Below, one piece after another: positions 54,067-62,594 of a stretch of 64,000 bases of DNA. Position 1 is the stretch's first letter, and the number at the start of each line of letters is the position of its first letter. The DNA is from Bradyrhizobium sp. CCGB01 (GTDB lineage Bacteria; Pseudomonadota; Alphaproteobacteria; Rhizobiales; Xanthobacteraceae), in NCBI RefSeq assembly GCF_024199795.1, contig NZ_JANADK010000001.1, positions 8,308,001-8,372,000 on the forward strand. Reading direction: 5' to 3'. The notes beneath the pieces were generated by a model, which saw only the letters and a list, made by a program, of their open reading frames with translations, was not told the DNA's origin and searched no databases. A program made the position numbers and the translations under genes.

Positions 54067-54100
54067 GTACCTTGCAATACATAGTACCTTGCTATATAAG
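54067..54100 (+). promoter_or_regulatory. PadR-operon promoter with two GTACCTTGC repeats
   Basis: A sigma-70 type promoter: -35 TTGCAA (54072-54077), 17-bp spacer, -10 TATAAG (54095-54100), with the ATG of padR 32 bp downstream after an AAGGAGG site (54123-54129). The direct repeats GTACCTTGC at 54067-54075 and 54084-54092 cover the -35 and the spacer, an ideal place for autorepression by PadR. The same 97-bp gap serves the divergent serine hydrolase. Confidence 0.6.
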
Positions 54101-54131
54101 CCTCCTCGAAAGCGGTGTAGTCAAGGAGGAA

Positions 54132-54461
54132 ATGGCCGACTCGACGAATCAGGTTCAGCTCAAGAAGGGCGCGCTGGAGCTCTGCGTGCTCGCTCTGCTC
54201 GCGCGCGGCGAGAGCTATGCCTATGAGATCGCGAGCACGCTGTCGGCCGGCGTCGGCATGGGTGAAGGAACGATTTATCCGCTGATGCGGCGCATGCAGG
54301 ATGACGGGCTGGTCGACACTCGCCTGGAGGAATCCAGCAGCGGCCCGCCGCGCAAATATTACCGCCTGACGGCCGCCGGCCGCGCCGCCTTCACCGCGCA
54401 GAAGCGCGAATGGCGCAGCTTTACCGATGCAGTCGACCGCCTCCTCGGAGACGCCAGATGA
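54132..54461 (+). CDS. PadR-family transcriptional regulator
   Basis: A 109-residue winged-helix regulator: LKKGALELCVLALLARGESY AYEIASTLSAGVGMGEGTIY PLMRRMQDDGLVDTRLEESS, SGPPRKYYRLTAAGRAAFTA, the complete PadR N-domain with a short helical tail. AAGGAGG precedes the start at 54132. Its stop overlaps the DUF1700 start, a pairing seen widely where PadR represses the DUF1700 gene and itself. Likely ligand unknown. Confidence 0.93.
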   Translation: MADSTNQVQLKKGALELCVLALLARGESYAYEIASTLSAGVGMGEGTIYPLMRRMQDDGLVDTRLEESSSGPPRKYYRLTAAGRAAFTAQKREWRSFTDAVDRLLGDAR

Positions 54462-55030
54462 CCCGCGACGGTTTCCTGCACATCCTCGCCGAAGGGCTCA
54501 CGGGGCTGCCCGCGGCCGAGATCGACGACATTCTGTCCGACTATGCCGCTCATTTCGAGGAGGCTCGCACTTCAGGGCGAACGGAGCAGGAGGTTGCCTC
54601 CGCGCTCGGCGATCCCAGACGACTTGCGCGCGAGCTGCGCGCCGAGACGGGATTGCGCCGGTGGGAGAATCATCACTCCTTCCGCAACTCCACAGCCGCG
54701 CTGTTCGCGCTCAGTGGCCTCGCCGTGGTCGACATCGTCCTGCTGCTGCCGCTGCTGCTTGCCGTTCTGCTCATCCTGCTCGTGGTTGCCTTCGTGATGT
54801 GCGTGCTGGGGATCGTCGGCATCGGGTTGCTGATCAGCGTCTACAAGCATTTTGGCGACGGACACGTCGTCAATCTGATCTTGCGCGGGCTCGCAGGCGT
54901 CGCGCTGGTGACCACGGGGGCGGGCTTCGGTGCGCTATTGGCGCTCGGACTCAACGCCGCCGTCAAATGGCTCGGCAATTATGCGCGGCTGCATTACCGG
55001 CTGCTCAAGCCGGAGCGAAATGAAGTCTGA
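54458..55030 (+). CDS. DUF1700 membrane protein
   Basis: A 190-residue protein. The N-terminal DUF1700 region (FLHILAEGLTGLPAAEIDDI LSDYAAHFEEARTSGRTEQE VASALGDPRRLARELRAE) is a helical domain common in proteins paired with PadR. It is followed by four hydrophobic helices between about 85 and 175 (ALFALSGLAVVDIVLLLPLL, LAVLLILLVVAFVMCVLGIV, LILRGLAGVALVTTGAGFGA). It overlaps the PadR stop by 4 bp (ATGA). Likely an inner-membrane stress or permeability module; function unproven. Confidence 0.9.
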   Translation: MTRDGFLHILAEGLTGLPAAEIDDILSDYAAHFEEARTSGRTEQEVASALGDPRRLARELRAETGLRRWENHHSFRNSTAALFALSGLAVVDIVLLLPLLLAVLLILLVVAFVMCVLGIVGIGLLISVYKHFGDGHVVNLILRGLAGVALVTTGAGFGALLALGLNAAVKWLGNYARLHYRLLKPERNEV

Positions 55031-55051
55031 CTGCCACACGGATACATTCGT

Positions 55052-55087
55052 CGGTGGGAAGGGCGCAACGCCGTGCCCACCCTATGG
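55052..55087. repeat. half of a type B element
   Basis: CGGTGGGAAGGGCGCAACGC CGTGCCCACCCTATGG: one arm set of the type B palindrome, truncated. Between the convergent DUF1700 and coxG genes. Confidence 0.6.
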
Positions 55088-55090
55088 CAG

Positions 55091-55549
55091 CTAGCCCGCC
55101 TCCGCCTTCGCGCCCACCACGTCTGCAAACGATTTGAAGAACTCGCCGGCCAGTTTGGTCGCGGTCGAGTTGATCAGCCGCGCACCTAACTGGGCGAGCT
55201 TGCCGCCGATCTGCGCGTCGACCTCGTAATGCAGTACGGTCACGTCAGCACCTTCCGATTCAAGCCGCACCAGTGCGGCGCCCTTGGCAAAGCCCGCGAC
55301 GCCGCCGGAGCCCTCGCCCGAGATGCGATAGCTGTTCGGCGGATCGAGATCGGACAGCGTCACCTCGCCGCTGAATGTCGCCTTCACCGGGCCGACCTTG
55401 AAAACGACCGTGGCGGTCATCTCGTTGGGCGCGGTCACATCGAGCGACTGACAGCCGGGGATGCACTGCTTCAGCACATCGGGATCATTCAGCGCCGCCC
55501 ACACCTGCCCAATTGACGCGGGGATACGCTGGCTGTCATTCATCTGCAT
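55091..55549 (-). CDS. coxG: CO dehydrogenase subunit G, SRPBCC family
   Basis: A 152-residue START/SRPBCC-fold protein: QRIPASIGQVWAALNDPDVL KQCIPGCQSLDVTAPNEMTA, VVFKVGPVKATFSGEVTLSD, SEGADVTVLHYEVDAQIGGK LAQLGARLINSTATKLAGEF. This is the CoxG pattern (KGxVGPVKATFxGxV). In Oligotropha CoxG is thought to help anchor CO dehydrogenase to the membrane; here that is inferred. Last gene of the cox operon, ten bases after coxF. Confidence 0.93.
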   Translation of the reverse strand: MQMNDSQRIPASIGQVWAALNDPDVLKQCIPGCQSLDVTAPNEMTATVVFKVGPVKATFSGEVTLSDLDPPNSYRISGEGSGGVAGFAKGAALVRLESEGADVTVLHYEVDAQIGGKLAQLGARLINSTATKLAGEFFKSFADVVGAKAEAG

Positions 55550-55558
55550 GATTGGATC

Positions 55559-56398
55559 TCACTCTCTGCTTGCTGTCTGATTGGCGGCGCGCTGCCCGCG
55601 CCGTCGCTCCTGCGTGATCTCGGCGAGGATCGACATTGCGATCTCCTCCGGTGTGATGGCGCCGAGATCGAACCCCGCGGGCGCCTTGACGTCGTCGATG
55701 ACGGCGGCGGTGGCGCCTTCCGCAATGAGCTTGGCGCGCAGCGAGGCCATCTTGCGGCGGCTGCCGACGAAGGCGTGATAACAGGCCCTGGTCGCGACCG
55801 CCGCGCGCAAGGCGGCTTCGTCGCCCTTGCCCTGCGTCGAGACCACGACGAAGCGCTTCGCTTCGCTGAGCTCGCCGAGCTGAAAGCCATCGACAATAGT
55901 GTCAGCATCCGGCGGCGACGTGAGATCGGCGGCGGGTGCGGCCAGCGTGACGTGATAGCCGAGCGTGCGCGCCTGCGCGGCCAGCGACAGCGCCACCGGG
56001 CTGGCGCCGAGAATGACCAGCGAGGGATGCGGCAGCACCGGCTCGACGAAAATATCCATCGTACCCTTGCTCGGGCACATGTTGCTGGCAAAGCGGATGC
56101 CGTCGCGGTTATCGCCCGCACTCACCCCGAGTTCGGCAAGCAGGTTTTCCGGCTGCACCGAAACCATGCGTGGCTCGCCATCGGCGAGCGCCTCGCGCGC
56201 CGCCTTCAGCACCGCACCTTTGGCGCAGCCTCCACCGATCCAGCCGGCGAGGATGGTGCCGTCGGCCGCGATGATCGCCTTCGCGCCAGCCTTGGCCGCG
56301 GTGACCGAGACAGTGCGCACGACCGTCGCGAGCACGAAGGCGCGCTCGGCGGCTTTCATCTGCGCGACGACATCCAGCACTTCGACATGAGCGGTCAT
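55559..56398 (-). CDS. coxF: XdhC-family cofactor maturation protein CoxF
   Basis: A 279-residue protein from the start at 56398 (MTAHVEVLDVVAQMKAAERA); the frame is open to 56533 but that part overlaps coxE. XdhC N-domain FVLATVVRTVSVTAAKAGAK AIIAADGTILAGWIGGGCAK, then a Rossmann-like C-domain LVILGASPVALSLAAQARTL GYHVTLAAP. XdhC relatives bind and modify the molybdenum cofactor (sulfuration and insertion); CoxF is needed for the Cu-S-Mo centre of CO dehydrogenase. It is 11 bases after coxE. Confidence 0.92.
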   Translation of the reverse strand: MTAHVEVLDVVAQMKAAERAFVLATVVRTVSVTAAKAGAKAIIAADGTILAGWIGGGCAKGAVLKAAREALADGEPRMVSVQPENLLAELGVSAGDNRDGIRFASNMCPSKGTMDIFVEPVLPHPSLVILGASPVALSLAAQARTLGYHVTLAAPAADLTSPPDADTIVDGFQLGELSEAKRFVVVSTQGKGDEAALRAAVATRACYHAFVGSRRKMASLRAKLIAEGATAAVIDDVKAPAGFDLGAITPEEIAMSILAEITQERRRGQRAANQTASRE

Positions 56399-56409
56399 CG
56401 GAAGCCTCC

Positions 56410-57618
56410 TCAAAGCTTCGCCAGATAAGGTTCGAGCGCGCGCAGGCTTCGCAGCGAATTGGCGGGCGCGTAGAGATCGACATGCGGCAGTGCCGCCTTG
56501 ATGCCTCTGGCTTCGGGCGAATAGCCCTCCCACGCCATCATCGGATTGAGCCAGACGATGCGGCGGCAGCGCCGCGCCAGCGCCGCCATTTCCCGGCCCA
56601 GCAAGGCGGCATCACCGGTCTCGTAGCCGTCGGACACGATCATCACACAGCTGCGCGAATGGATCACGCGTGCGGCGTGCCAGCGGTTGAAGGTTTGCAG
56701 GCTCTCGCCGATCCTGGTGCCGCCGCCCGCGCCCTGCGCCATGATCGAGAGACGGTCGAGCGCGCGGCCGGCGTCCTTCTCTTTCATCGCATCGGAAACG
56801 TAGGCCAGCCGGGTGTGGAACAAAAACGCCTCGGCCTCGCGGAACTGGTCGAGCACGCCGTGGATGAAGCGCAGGAACACCGAGGTGTACATGCTCATCG
56901 AGCCTGACGCGTCGAGGAGAACGACGAGCCGCAATGGCTTGTCCTTGCGCTGCCGTTTCACCAGGCTGATCGGCACGCCGCCATGGCTGATGTTGCGGTG
57001 AATGGTGCGCCTGAGGTCCAGCCTGTAACCACGCCGGCGCGCGAGATCGCGTCGCGTGAGCCTCGTGCGCATCACCCTTGCGAGCTCTGCGGCGGCTTCA
57101 TGGGCTTGCGCGATCTGATCGGGATCGCTGAATTTTCTGAAATCGACCTCGGCGAGGTTTTCCGCGCGCGAGGCGCCCTCCATGCGGCCCTCTCCCGAGC
57201 GGCCTTCCGGCACGTCATCCGATGACGGAAGCTGGTCGGCGACGGATTGGCCGCCGCCCTGCTCTGCGGCCTGGTCCTGCAAGCTCTTCAGCGAGGGATT
57301 GCTGGCGCCGGGCACCGAGCCGGTGGTGCGGGAGCGCGACCGCGCGCGCTTGCCCAGCCAGAACGCATCGAACAACCCGTCGAACTTGTCCCAATCGGAC
57401 TTGCGCGCCGAAAACAGTTGCTTGAACGCCGCGCGCAACAGGCCGGGTCGCGCAGCATAACCGGCGGACATCAACGTTGCGGCATCCTGCCCCTCGGCGA
57501 GTCCAACGCGGAAGCCGGCATCGCGCAGGGTACGGAGAAAGGCGGCGAGCCTCGCGGAGACGAGGCGGGAGACCTCATTGAGATCATCGTATCCGGGGCT
57601 GGAGCCACAGCAGCTCAT
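56410..57618 (-). CDS. coxE: VWA-domain protein CoxE
   Basis: A 402-residue protein with a von Willebrand A domain: the MIDAS motif D-A-S-G-S (236-240) in LRLVVLLDASGSMSMYTSVF, and VIHSRSCVMIVSDGYETGDA. The N-terminal ~200 residues include a basic/serine linker. CoxE works with the AAA+ ATPase CoxD in assembling the Cu/Mo centre of CO dehydrogenase, by analogy with MoxR-VWA chelatase pairs. Four-base overlap with coxD (ATGA). Confidence 0.93.
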   Translation of the reverse strand: MSCCGSSPGYDDLNEVSRLVSARLAAFLRTLRDAGFRVGLAEGQDAATLMSAGYAARPGLLRAAFKQLFSARKSDWDKFDGLFDAFWLGKRARSRSRTTGSVPGASNPSLKSLQDQAAEQGGGQSVADQLPSSDDVPEGRSGEGRMEGASRAENLAEVDFRKFSDPDQIAQAHEAAAELARVMRTRLTRRDLARRRGYRLDLRRTIHRNISHGGVPISLVKRQRKDKPLRLVVLLDASGSMSMYTSVFLRFIHGVLDQFREAEAFLFHTRLAYVSDAMKEKDAGRALDRLSIMAQGAGGGTRIGESLQTFNRWHAARVIHSRSCVMIVSDGYETGDAALLGREMAALARRCRRIVWLNPMMAWEGYSPEARGIKAALPHVDLYAPANSLRSLRALEPYLAKL

Positions 57619-58481
57619 GCGACCCTCCCCAGCAGACGCTGTGTCACCTCGCCGGTGACGCGCGCGCGGTCCTCATGGGTCTTCAACAGGCAGACCAGCG
57701 TCTCATGCACGGTCTCGGGCGCGTCGTGGAGATCGCGGATGTCGAGGCCGACCAGCGCGGCGGCCCAGTCCAGCGTTTCCGCGACGCCCGGGACTTTTCT
57801 CAGCTCCTCCTTGCGCACGCCTTCGACCATGCGCGCGATCTGAAGCGACAGCGACGGGCTCGCACCGGCGATCCGCGCCAGGATGATGCGGGCCTCGCGA
57901 TCGACATCGGGATAGTCGACGTAGTGATAGAGGCAGCGGCGGCGTAGCGCATCGGACAGCTCGCGCGTGCCGTTCGAGGTCAGCACCACATGCGGAATGG
58001 TGACCGCGGAAATGGTGCCGAGTTCGGGAATCGAGATCTGGAAGTCGGACAACAGCTCGAGCAGGAACGCCTCGAACTCGTCGTCGGCGCGGTCGATCTC
58101 GTCGATCAGCAGCACCGGCGCCTGCGCGCGGCGGATCGCGGCGAGCAGAGGACGCTCCAACAGGTACTTTTCCGAGAACACCTGGTCCTCAATGCTGTCG
58201 GCCCCGCGATGCGCCTGGATCGCCAGCAACTGCCGCTGGTAGTTCCACTCGTAGAGCGCGGACGACTGGTCGAGACCTTCGTAGCATTGCAGGCGGATCA
58301 GCTCGGTCGAGTGCACTTTTGCAAGTGCCTTTGCCACTTCCGTCTTGCCGACGCCCGCCTCGCCCTCCAAGAGCAGCGGACGCCGCAACAATTGCATCAG
58401 CGAGATCGCGGTCGCCAGGTCCGCATCGGCGATATAGCCCGATGCGGCCAGTGCTTGCGCGATTTCGTCACGGTTTTTCAT
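57615..58481 (-). CDS. coxD: MoxR-type AAA+ ATPase CoxD
   Basis: A 288-residue ATPase: Walker A GEAGVGKT (40-47), Walker B VLLIDE (123-128) followed by IDRADDEFEAFLLELLSDFQ, sensor segment HVVLTSNGTRELSDALRRRC, then a winged lid. CoxD is reported to partly unfold the apo-enzyme so that the Mo-S-Cu cluster can be built. Sits between coxL (past a type E palindrome at 58491-58572) and coxE, with which it overlaps. Confidence 0.95.
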   Translation of the reverse strand: MKNRDEIAQALAASGYIADADLATAISLMQLLRRPLLLEGEAGVGKTEVAKALAKVHSTELIRLQCYEGLDQSSALYEWNYQRQLLAIQAHRGADSIEDQVFSEKYLLERPLLAAIRRAQAPVLLIDEIDRADDEFEAFLLELLSDFQISIPELGTISAVTIPHVVLTSNGTRELSDALRRRCLYHYVDYPDVDREARIILARIAGASPSLSLQIARMVEGVRKEELRKVPGVAETLDWAAALVGLDIRDLHDAPETVHETLVCLLKTHEDRARVTGEVTQRLLGRVA

Positions 58482-58490
58482 ACAACCTCC

Positions 58491-58572
58491 GTCGTTCCGG
58501 GGCGATGCGGAGCATCGAACCCGGAACCTCGAGATTCCGGGTTCGGTCCTGCGGACCGCCCCGGAATGACGA
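58491..58572. repeat. type E palindromic element inside the cox operon
   Basis: GTCGTTCCGGGGCG and CGCCCCGGAATGAC are the outer arms; inner arms AACCCGGAACCTCGAGATTC then CGGGTT form a second hairpin. It lies between the coxL stop and the coxD start, so it may act as an attenuator that lowers expression of the maturation genes relative to structural ones. Confidence 0.75.
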
Positions 58573-58580
58573 ACAACTCG

Positions 58581-61001
58581 CTACGCCACCGCCCCCAATT
58601 CCTTCGCCGCCTTCCAGTTGCGCCAGAAGTCGTGCGGCATCTGGATGTGCGTGGACCCTAAGAACGAGAACGCATCGTTGACGGCGTTGGAGAAGGCCGG
58701 CACGCCGCCGACATTCGGGCTCTCGCCGACACCTTTGGCGCCGATCGGATGATGCGGCGACGGGGTGACGGTGAAGTCGGTTTCCCAATGCGGCGTCTCG
58801 ACCGCGGTCGGCATGAAGAAATCCATGAACGAGCCGGTGACGACGTTACCGACCTCGTCGTAACGGATCTCCTGGCCCATCGCGATCGCAAACGCCTCGG
58901 TCAGGCCGCCATGCACCTGCCCCTCGATGATCATCGGATTGATCCGGGTGCCGCAATCGTCCAGCGCATAGAAACGCCGGACCTTGTACACGCCGGTGTC
59001 GACGTCGATGTCCATCACGCAGAGATAGGCGCCGAACGGATAGGTCATGTTGGGCGGATCGTAATAGCTCACCGCCTCCAGCCCCGGCTCCATGCCCGGC
59101 GGCACGGAATTGTACGCGGCCCAGCAGATATCCTTCATTGACATGAATTTTTCCGGCAGGCCCTTCACCCGGAAGCCGTCGATGTCGAATTCGAGATCGT
59201 CCTCGTGGACCTCGAGCTTGTAGGCCGCGATCATCTGCGCCTTGGACTTGATCTTGCGCGCGGCCATGGCGATCGCGGCACCCGCGACCGGCGTCGAGCG
59301 CGAACCATAGGTGCCGAGTCCGTAAGGCGCGGTGTCGGTGTTGCCCTCTTCCACCATGATGTTGTCGGCGGGAATGCCGATCTCGGTTGCGATGATCTGG
59401 GCCCAGGTGGTCTCGTGACCCTGGCCCTGGCTCTTGGTGCCCATGCGCGCGATGCCGGCCCCGGTCGGGTGCATGCGGATCTCGCAGGAGTCGAACATGG
59501 CGATGCCGAGGATGTCGCAGTTCTTCGACGGACCTGCGCCGACGATCTCGGTGAAGAAGGAGACACCGAGCCCCATGATTTCGCGGGTCTCGCCGCGCGC
59601 GAACGCGGCGCGCTTCTCCTGCTGTTCTTTCCGGAGCGCGGCGTAGCCCGTCGTCTCCATCATCTTGCGCATGGCGGTATGGTAGTCGCCGGAATCGTAT
59701 TCCCAGCCGAGCGCCGAGTGATACGGGAACTGCTCCGGCTTGATGAAATTCTTCAGCCGCAGCTCTGCCGGATCCATGTTGAGCTTCTGCGCCAGGATGT
59801 CCATCGCGCGCTCGATGCAGTAGGCCGCCTCGGTGACGCGGAATGAGCAACGGTAGGCTACGCCACCGGGCGCCTTGTTGGTGTAGACGCCATCGACGGC
59901 CAGATGCGCGGTCGGGAAGTCATAGGAGCCGGTGACGATATTGAAGAAGCCCGCCGGCCATTTCGACGGGTCGGCGCAGGCGTCGAACGCGCCGTGATCG
60001 GCGAGCACGTGGACGCGAAGCCCAGTGACCTTGCCGTCCTTGGTCGCGGCGATCTCGGTCGTCATGTGATAGTCGCGCGCGAACGAGGTCGCGGTGAGGT
60101 TCTCGATGCGGTCCTCGACCCATTTCACCGGCTTGCCTGTGACGATGGAAGCCACCGCCGCGCAGATATAGCCGGGATAGGCGCCGACCTTGTTGCCGAA
60201 ACCGCCGCCGATATCGGGCGCGATGACGTGGATCTTCTGCTCTGGCAATTTCGCGATCAGCGACACTACGGTGCGGATCACATGCGGGGCCTGGAACGTG
60301 CCGTAGATCGTCAGCTCGCCCTTGACCTTATCGAACGAGCAGACGCACTGGCAGGTCTCCAGCGGCGACGGATGGGTGCGGTGATAGGAGATCATCTCCT
60401 TGATCGACACCTCCGCCTTCTTGAAGGCGGCGTCAGTCATTTCTCTGTCGCCGACGGTCCACTCAAAAATGTGGTTGTTGTGCTTGCGCGGCCCGTGCGC
60501 ACCGGTTGTCTTGCCAACGAGGTCCTCGCGCAGCACCGGAGCGTCGGCATCCATCGCCTTGAAGGGATCGACCAGCGGCGGCAACGGCTCGTATTCGACC
60601 ACGACCTTGTTGATGCCGTCGTCGGCGGCATAACGGTCGGTCGCGACCACGAAGGCCACTTCCTGGTTCTGGAACAGTACCTTGCCGTCGGCCAAGACCA
60701 TCTGCACGTCGCCGGCAAGCGTCGGCATCCAGGCGAGGTTGACGGTCTTCAGCGTCTCGGCGGTGATGACCGCGAGCACGCCGGGCACTTTCAAGGCCTC
60801 GCTGTCGTCGATCTTCTTGACCCGTGCATGCGGATGCGGCGAGCGGACGAAGTCGCCATGCAGCATGCCCGGCAACTTGACGTCGTCGACATAGTTGCCC
60901 CTGCCTTGCGTGAAGCGGATGTCTTCGACGCGCTTGCGCTTGCAGCCCATGCCTTCGAGCGCGGCGCTGCGTTGTTCCCGCGTGGGAGTGAGGTCATTCA
61001 T
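58581..61001 (-). CDS. coxL: form I aerobic CO dehydrogenase large subunit
   Basis: An 806-residue molybdopterin subunit that oxidises CO to CO2 at a Mo-S-Cu centre. The active-site loop reads [23 protein letters not shown] with Cys385 as copper ligand, the signature of true (form I) enzymes; form II has AYRGAGR. Other landmarks include [49 protein letters not shown] and near the end [20 protein letters not shown] with the Glu near the metal. Start at 61001 overlaps the coxS stop by four bases; length equals that known for the family (~809). Confidence 0.97.
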   Translation of the reverse strand: MNDLTPTREQRSAALEGMGCKRKRVEDIRFTQGRGNYVDDVKLPGMLHGDFVRSPHPHARVKKIDDSEALKVPGVLAVITAETLKTVNLAWMPTLAGDVQMVLADGKVLFQNQEVAFVVATDRYAADDGINKVVVEYEPLPPLVDPFKAMDADAPVLREDLVGKTTGAHGPRKHNNHIFEWTVGDREMTDAAFKKAEVSIKEMISYHRTHPSPLETCQCVCSFDKVKGELTIYGTFQAPHVIRTVVSLIAKLPEQKIHVIAPDIGGGFGNKVGAYPGYICAAVASIVTGKPVKWVEDRIENLTATSFARDYHMTTEIAATKDGKVTGLRVHVLADHGAFDACADPSKWPAGFFNIVTGSYDFPTAHLAVDGVYTNKAPGGVAYRCSFRVTEAAYCIERAMDILAQKLNMDPAELRLKNFIKPEQFPYHSALGWEYDSGDYHTAMRKMMETTGYAALRKEQQEKRAAFARGETREIMGLGVSFFTEIVGAGPSKNCDILGIAMFDSCEIRMHPTGAGIARMGTKSQGQGHETTWAQIIATEIGIPADNIMVEEGNTDTAPYGLGTYGSRSTPVAGAAIAMAARKIKSKAQMIAAYKLEVHEDDLEFDIDGFRVKGLPEKFMSMKDICWAAYNSVPPGMEPGLEAVSYYDPPNMTYPFGAYLCVMDIDVDTGVYKVRRFYALDDCGTRINPMIIEGQVHGGLTEAFAIAMGQEIRYDEVGNVVTGSFMDFFMPTAVETPHWETDFTVTPSPHHPIGAKGVGESPNVGGVPAFSNAVNDAFSFLGSTHIQMPHDFWRNWKAAKELGAVA

Positions 61002-61498
61002 TCCGCAGCCTCCTGGAATTCCACGCCGTTGATCTTGGCGGCGGCGTATTGGATTGCCTTGACGATGTTCTGGTAGCCGGTGCAGCGGCAGATGTTGCCG
61101 GAGATGCCCATGCGGATTTCTGACTCGGTCGGCGAAGGATTTTCCTTCAGAAGGCGATGCGCGCGGACAATCATGCCGGGCGTACAGAAGCCGCATTGCA
61201 GGCCGTGCATCATGCGGAAGCCTTCCTGCAGCGCCGACAACGTGCCGTCGGCGTTGGCCATGCCCTCGATGGTGATGATGTCGGAGCCGTCGGCCTGCAC
61301 CGCGAACATCGTGCAGGATTTCACCGACATGCCGTCGATGTCGACGGTGCAGGCGCCGCAATGGGTGGTCTCGCAGCCGATATGGGTACCGGTCATCTGC
61401 AGGTTTTCGCGGATGAAGTGCACCAGCAGTGTGCGCGGCTCGACGAGGCCTTCGACCTCGGCACCGTTCACCTTCATGGTCACATGAGTTTTTGCCAT
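60998..61498 (-). CDS. coxS: CO dehydrogenase small subunit (2Fe-2S)
   Basis: A 166-residue protein with two [2Fe-2S] clusters. Cys42, 47, 50 and 62 ([21 protein letters not shown]) hold the plant-type cluster; Cys102, 105, 137 and 139 ([28 protein letters not shown]) the second. It passes electrons from the molybdenum site to the FAD subunit. Four-base overlap with coxL and 13 bp after coxM. Confidence 0.97.
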   Translation of the reverse strand: MAKTHVTMKVNGAEVEGLVEPRTLLVHFIRENLQMTGTHIGCETTHCGACTVDIDGMSVKSCTMFAVQADGSDIITIEGMANADGTLSALQEGFRMMHGLQCGFCTPGMIVRAHRLLKENPSPTESEIRMGISGNICRCTGYQNIVKAIQYAAAKINGVEFQEAAE

Positions 61499-61511
61499 CG
61501 ATCTCCTCCCC

Positions 61512-62375
61512 TTATTTCGCGACGGCAGCGGCGCGCTGCAGCGCGCGCGTCACCATGATGCCGCCGACATGCTTGCGGTATTCGACCGGCCCGCGGGCAT
61601 CCGCGGCCGGTGCCATGATCGCTTCGGCCGCAGCGGCCGCCTTCTTCAACGTGGCGGGATCGAGGCTGGTGCCGATCACCGCCTTGGCGGCATCGGTGGC
61701 GAGCAAGGGCGTCTCGTGGACGTTGGTGAGCCCGATGACACAGGTCGCGACCCTGCCGCCCGCCATAGTCAGCACAACGGCAGCAGCTGCGGTTGCGTAG
61801 TCGCCGACCTTGCGCTTGAGTTTTTCGTAGGCGTAGCCGTGACCCGCGGCAGGCACGGGGAATGTGATGGAGGTGAGGATTTCGCCAGGTTCGAGCGCGG
61901 TGAAATAGGCACCCTGGTAGAAATCGGAGGCCGGCACATCGCGAGCACCGCCGGGTCCTTCGAGGCGATAGGTCGCGCCCAGCGTCATCATCAGCGCCGG
62001 CATGTCATTGCCGGGATCGCCATTGGCGACGTTGCCGCCGATCGTGCCGCGGTAGCGCACCTGCGGGTCAGCGATCAGCAGCGCCGTCTCGTGCAGGATC
62101 GGCGCGGATTTGGCAATCTCGTCGGAGGCCAGCAGGTCATGCTGGGTGGTCATCGCGCCGATGACGAGATTGTCGCCGTCGCGGCGGATGCCTTTCAGGG
62201 CGGCAATGCCGTGCAGGTCGATCAGGTGGGCAGGGGTCGCGAGCCGAAGCTTCATCATCGGCACCAGGCTGTGCCCGCCGGCCAATGGCCGCGCATCCTC
62301 CCCGAGATCGGTCAAGAGTTTGACGGCATCGGCAATGCTCGCCGGCCGGTGATAGTTGAATGAGCCCGGGATCAT
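61512..62375 (-). CDS. coxM: CO dehydrogenase medium subunit (FAD)
   Basis: A 287-residue FAD-binding subunit. AGGHS (32-36) and TIGGN (111-115) are the two flavin-contact motifs at the expected positions; then [21 protein letters not shown] region [20 protein letters not shown], and [13 protein letters not shown] followed by [20 protein letters not shown]. It passes electrons to the quinone pool. GGAGGAGA eight bases before the ATG at 62375 fixes the start. First structural gene; the 219-bp gap ahead of it carries the likely CO-responsive promoter. Confidence 0.97.
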   Translation of the reverse strand: MIPGSFNYHRPASIADAVKLLTDLGEDARPLAGGHSLVPMMKLRLATPAHLIDLHGIAALKGIRRDGDNLVIGAMTTQHDLLASDEIAKSAPILHETALLIADPQVRYRGTIGGNVANGDPGNDMPALMMTLGATYRLEGPGGARDVPASDFYQGAYFTALEPGEILTSITFPVPAAGHGYAYEKLKRKVGDYATAAAAVVLTMAGGRVATCVIGLTNVHETPLLATDAAKAVIGTSLDPATLKKAAAAAEAIMAPAADARGPVEYRKHVGGIMVTRALQRAAAVAK

Positions 62376-62480
62376 CGTCTCCTCCCACAATCGTCCTTGG
62401 CGCTGACGGCGCGGACGTCGACGGGACGGTCTCTCCGAGTGGGGCTGGCCGCAATCGTTCGGGCACAAAACAGCGGATTT

Positions 62481-62536
62481 CGCACGAGTTGCGGCCCAGA
62501 ACGCACGAATTGCGTCAGGGTCCGCGACGTATGGCG
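62481..62536 (-). promoter_or_regulatory. direct repeats, candidate LytTR operator of coxM
   Basis: CGCACGAGTTGCG (62481-62493) and CGCACGAATTGCG (62502-62514) differ at one base and are spaced 21 bp start to start; a degraded third unit, CGCGACGTATGGCG (62523-62536), continues the 21-bp period with one inserted base. LytTR regulators bind short direct repeats about two helical turns apart, and the nearest LytTR protein, CoxC, is encoded next door. The site is ~105 bp upstream of the coxM start. Confidence 0.55.
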
Positions 62537-62540
62537 CTCT

Positions 62541-62580
62541 TCTTCCTCCCCGCAAGGGCGGGGCGAGGGAGTGACAGAGC
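62541..62580. repeat. C-type palindrome in the coxC-coxM gap
   Basis: CCCCGC-AAGG-GCGGGG core with C-rich and GAGGGAGTGA flanks, as in the other type C elements. It is just after the coxC stop (62595, minus strand) and may end the coxC transcript before the coxM promoter. Confidence 0.5.
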
Positions 62581-62594
62581 TCGTTTCTCTGACT

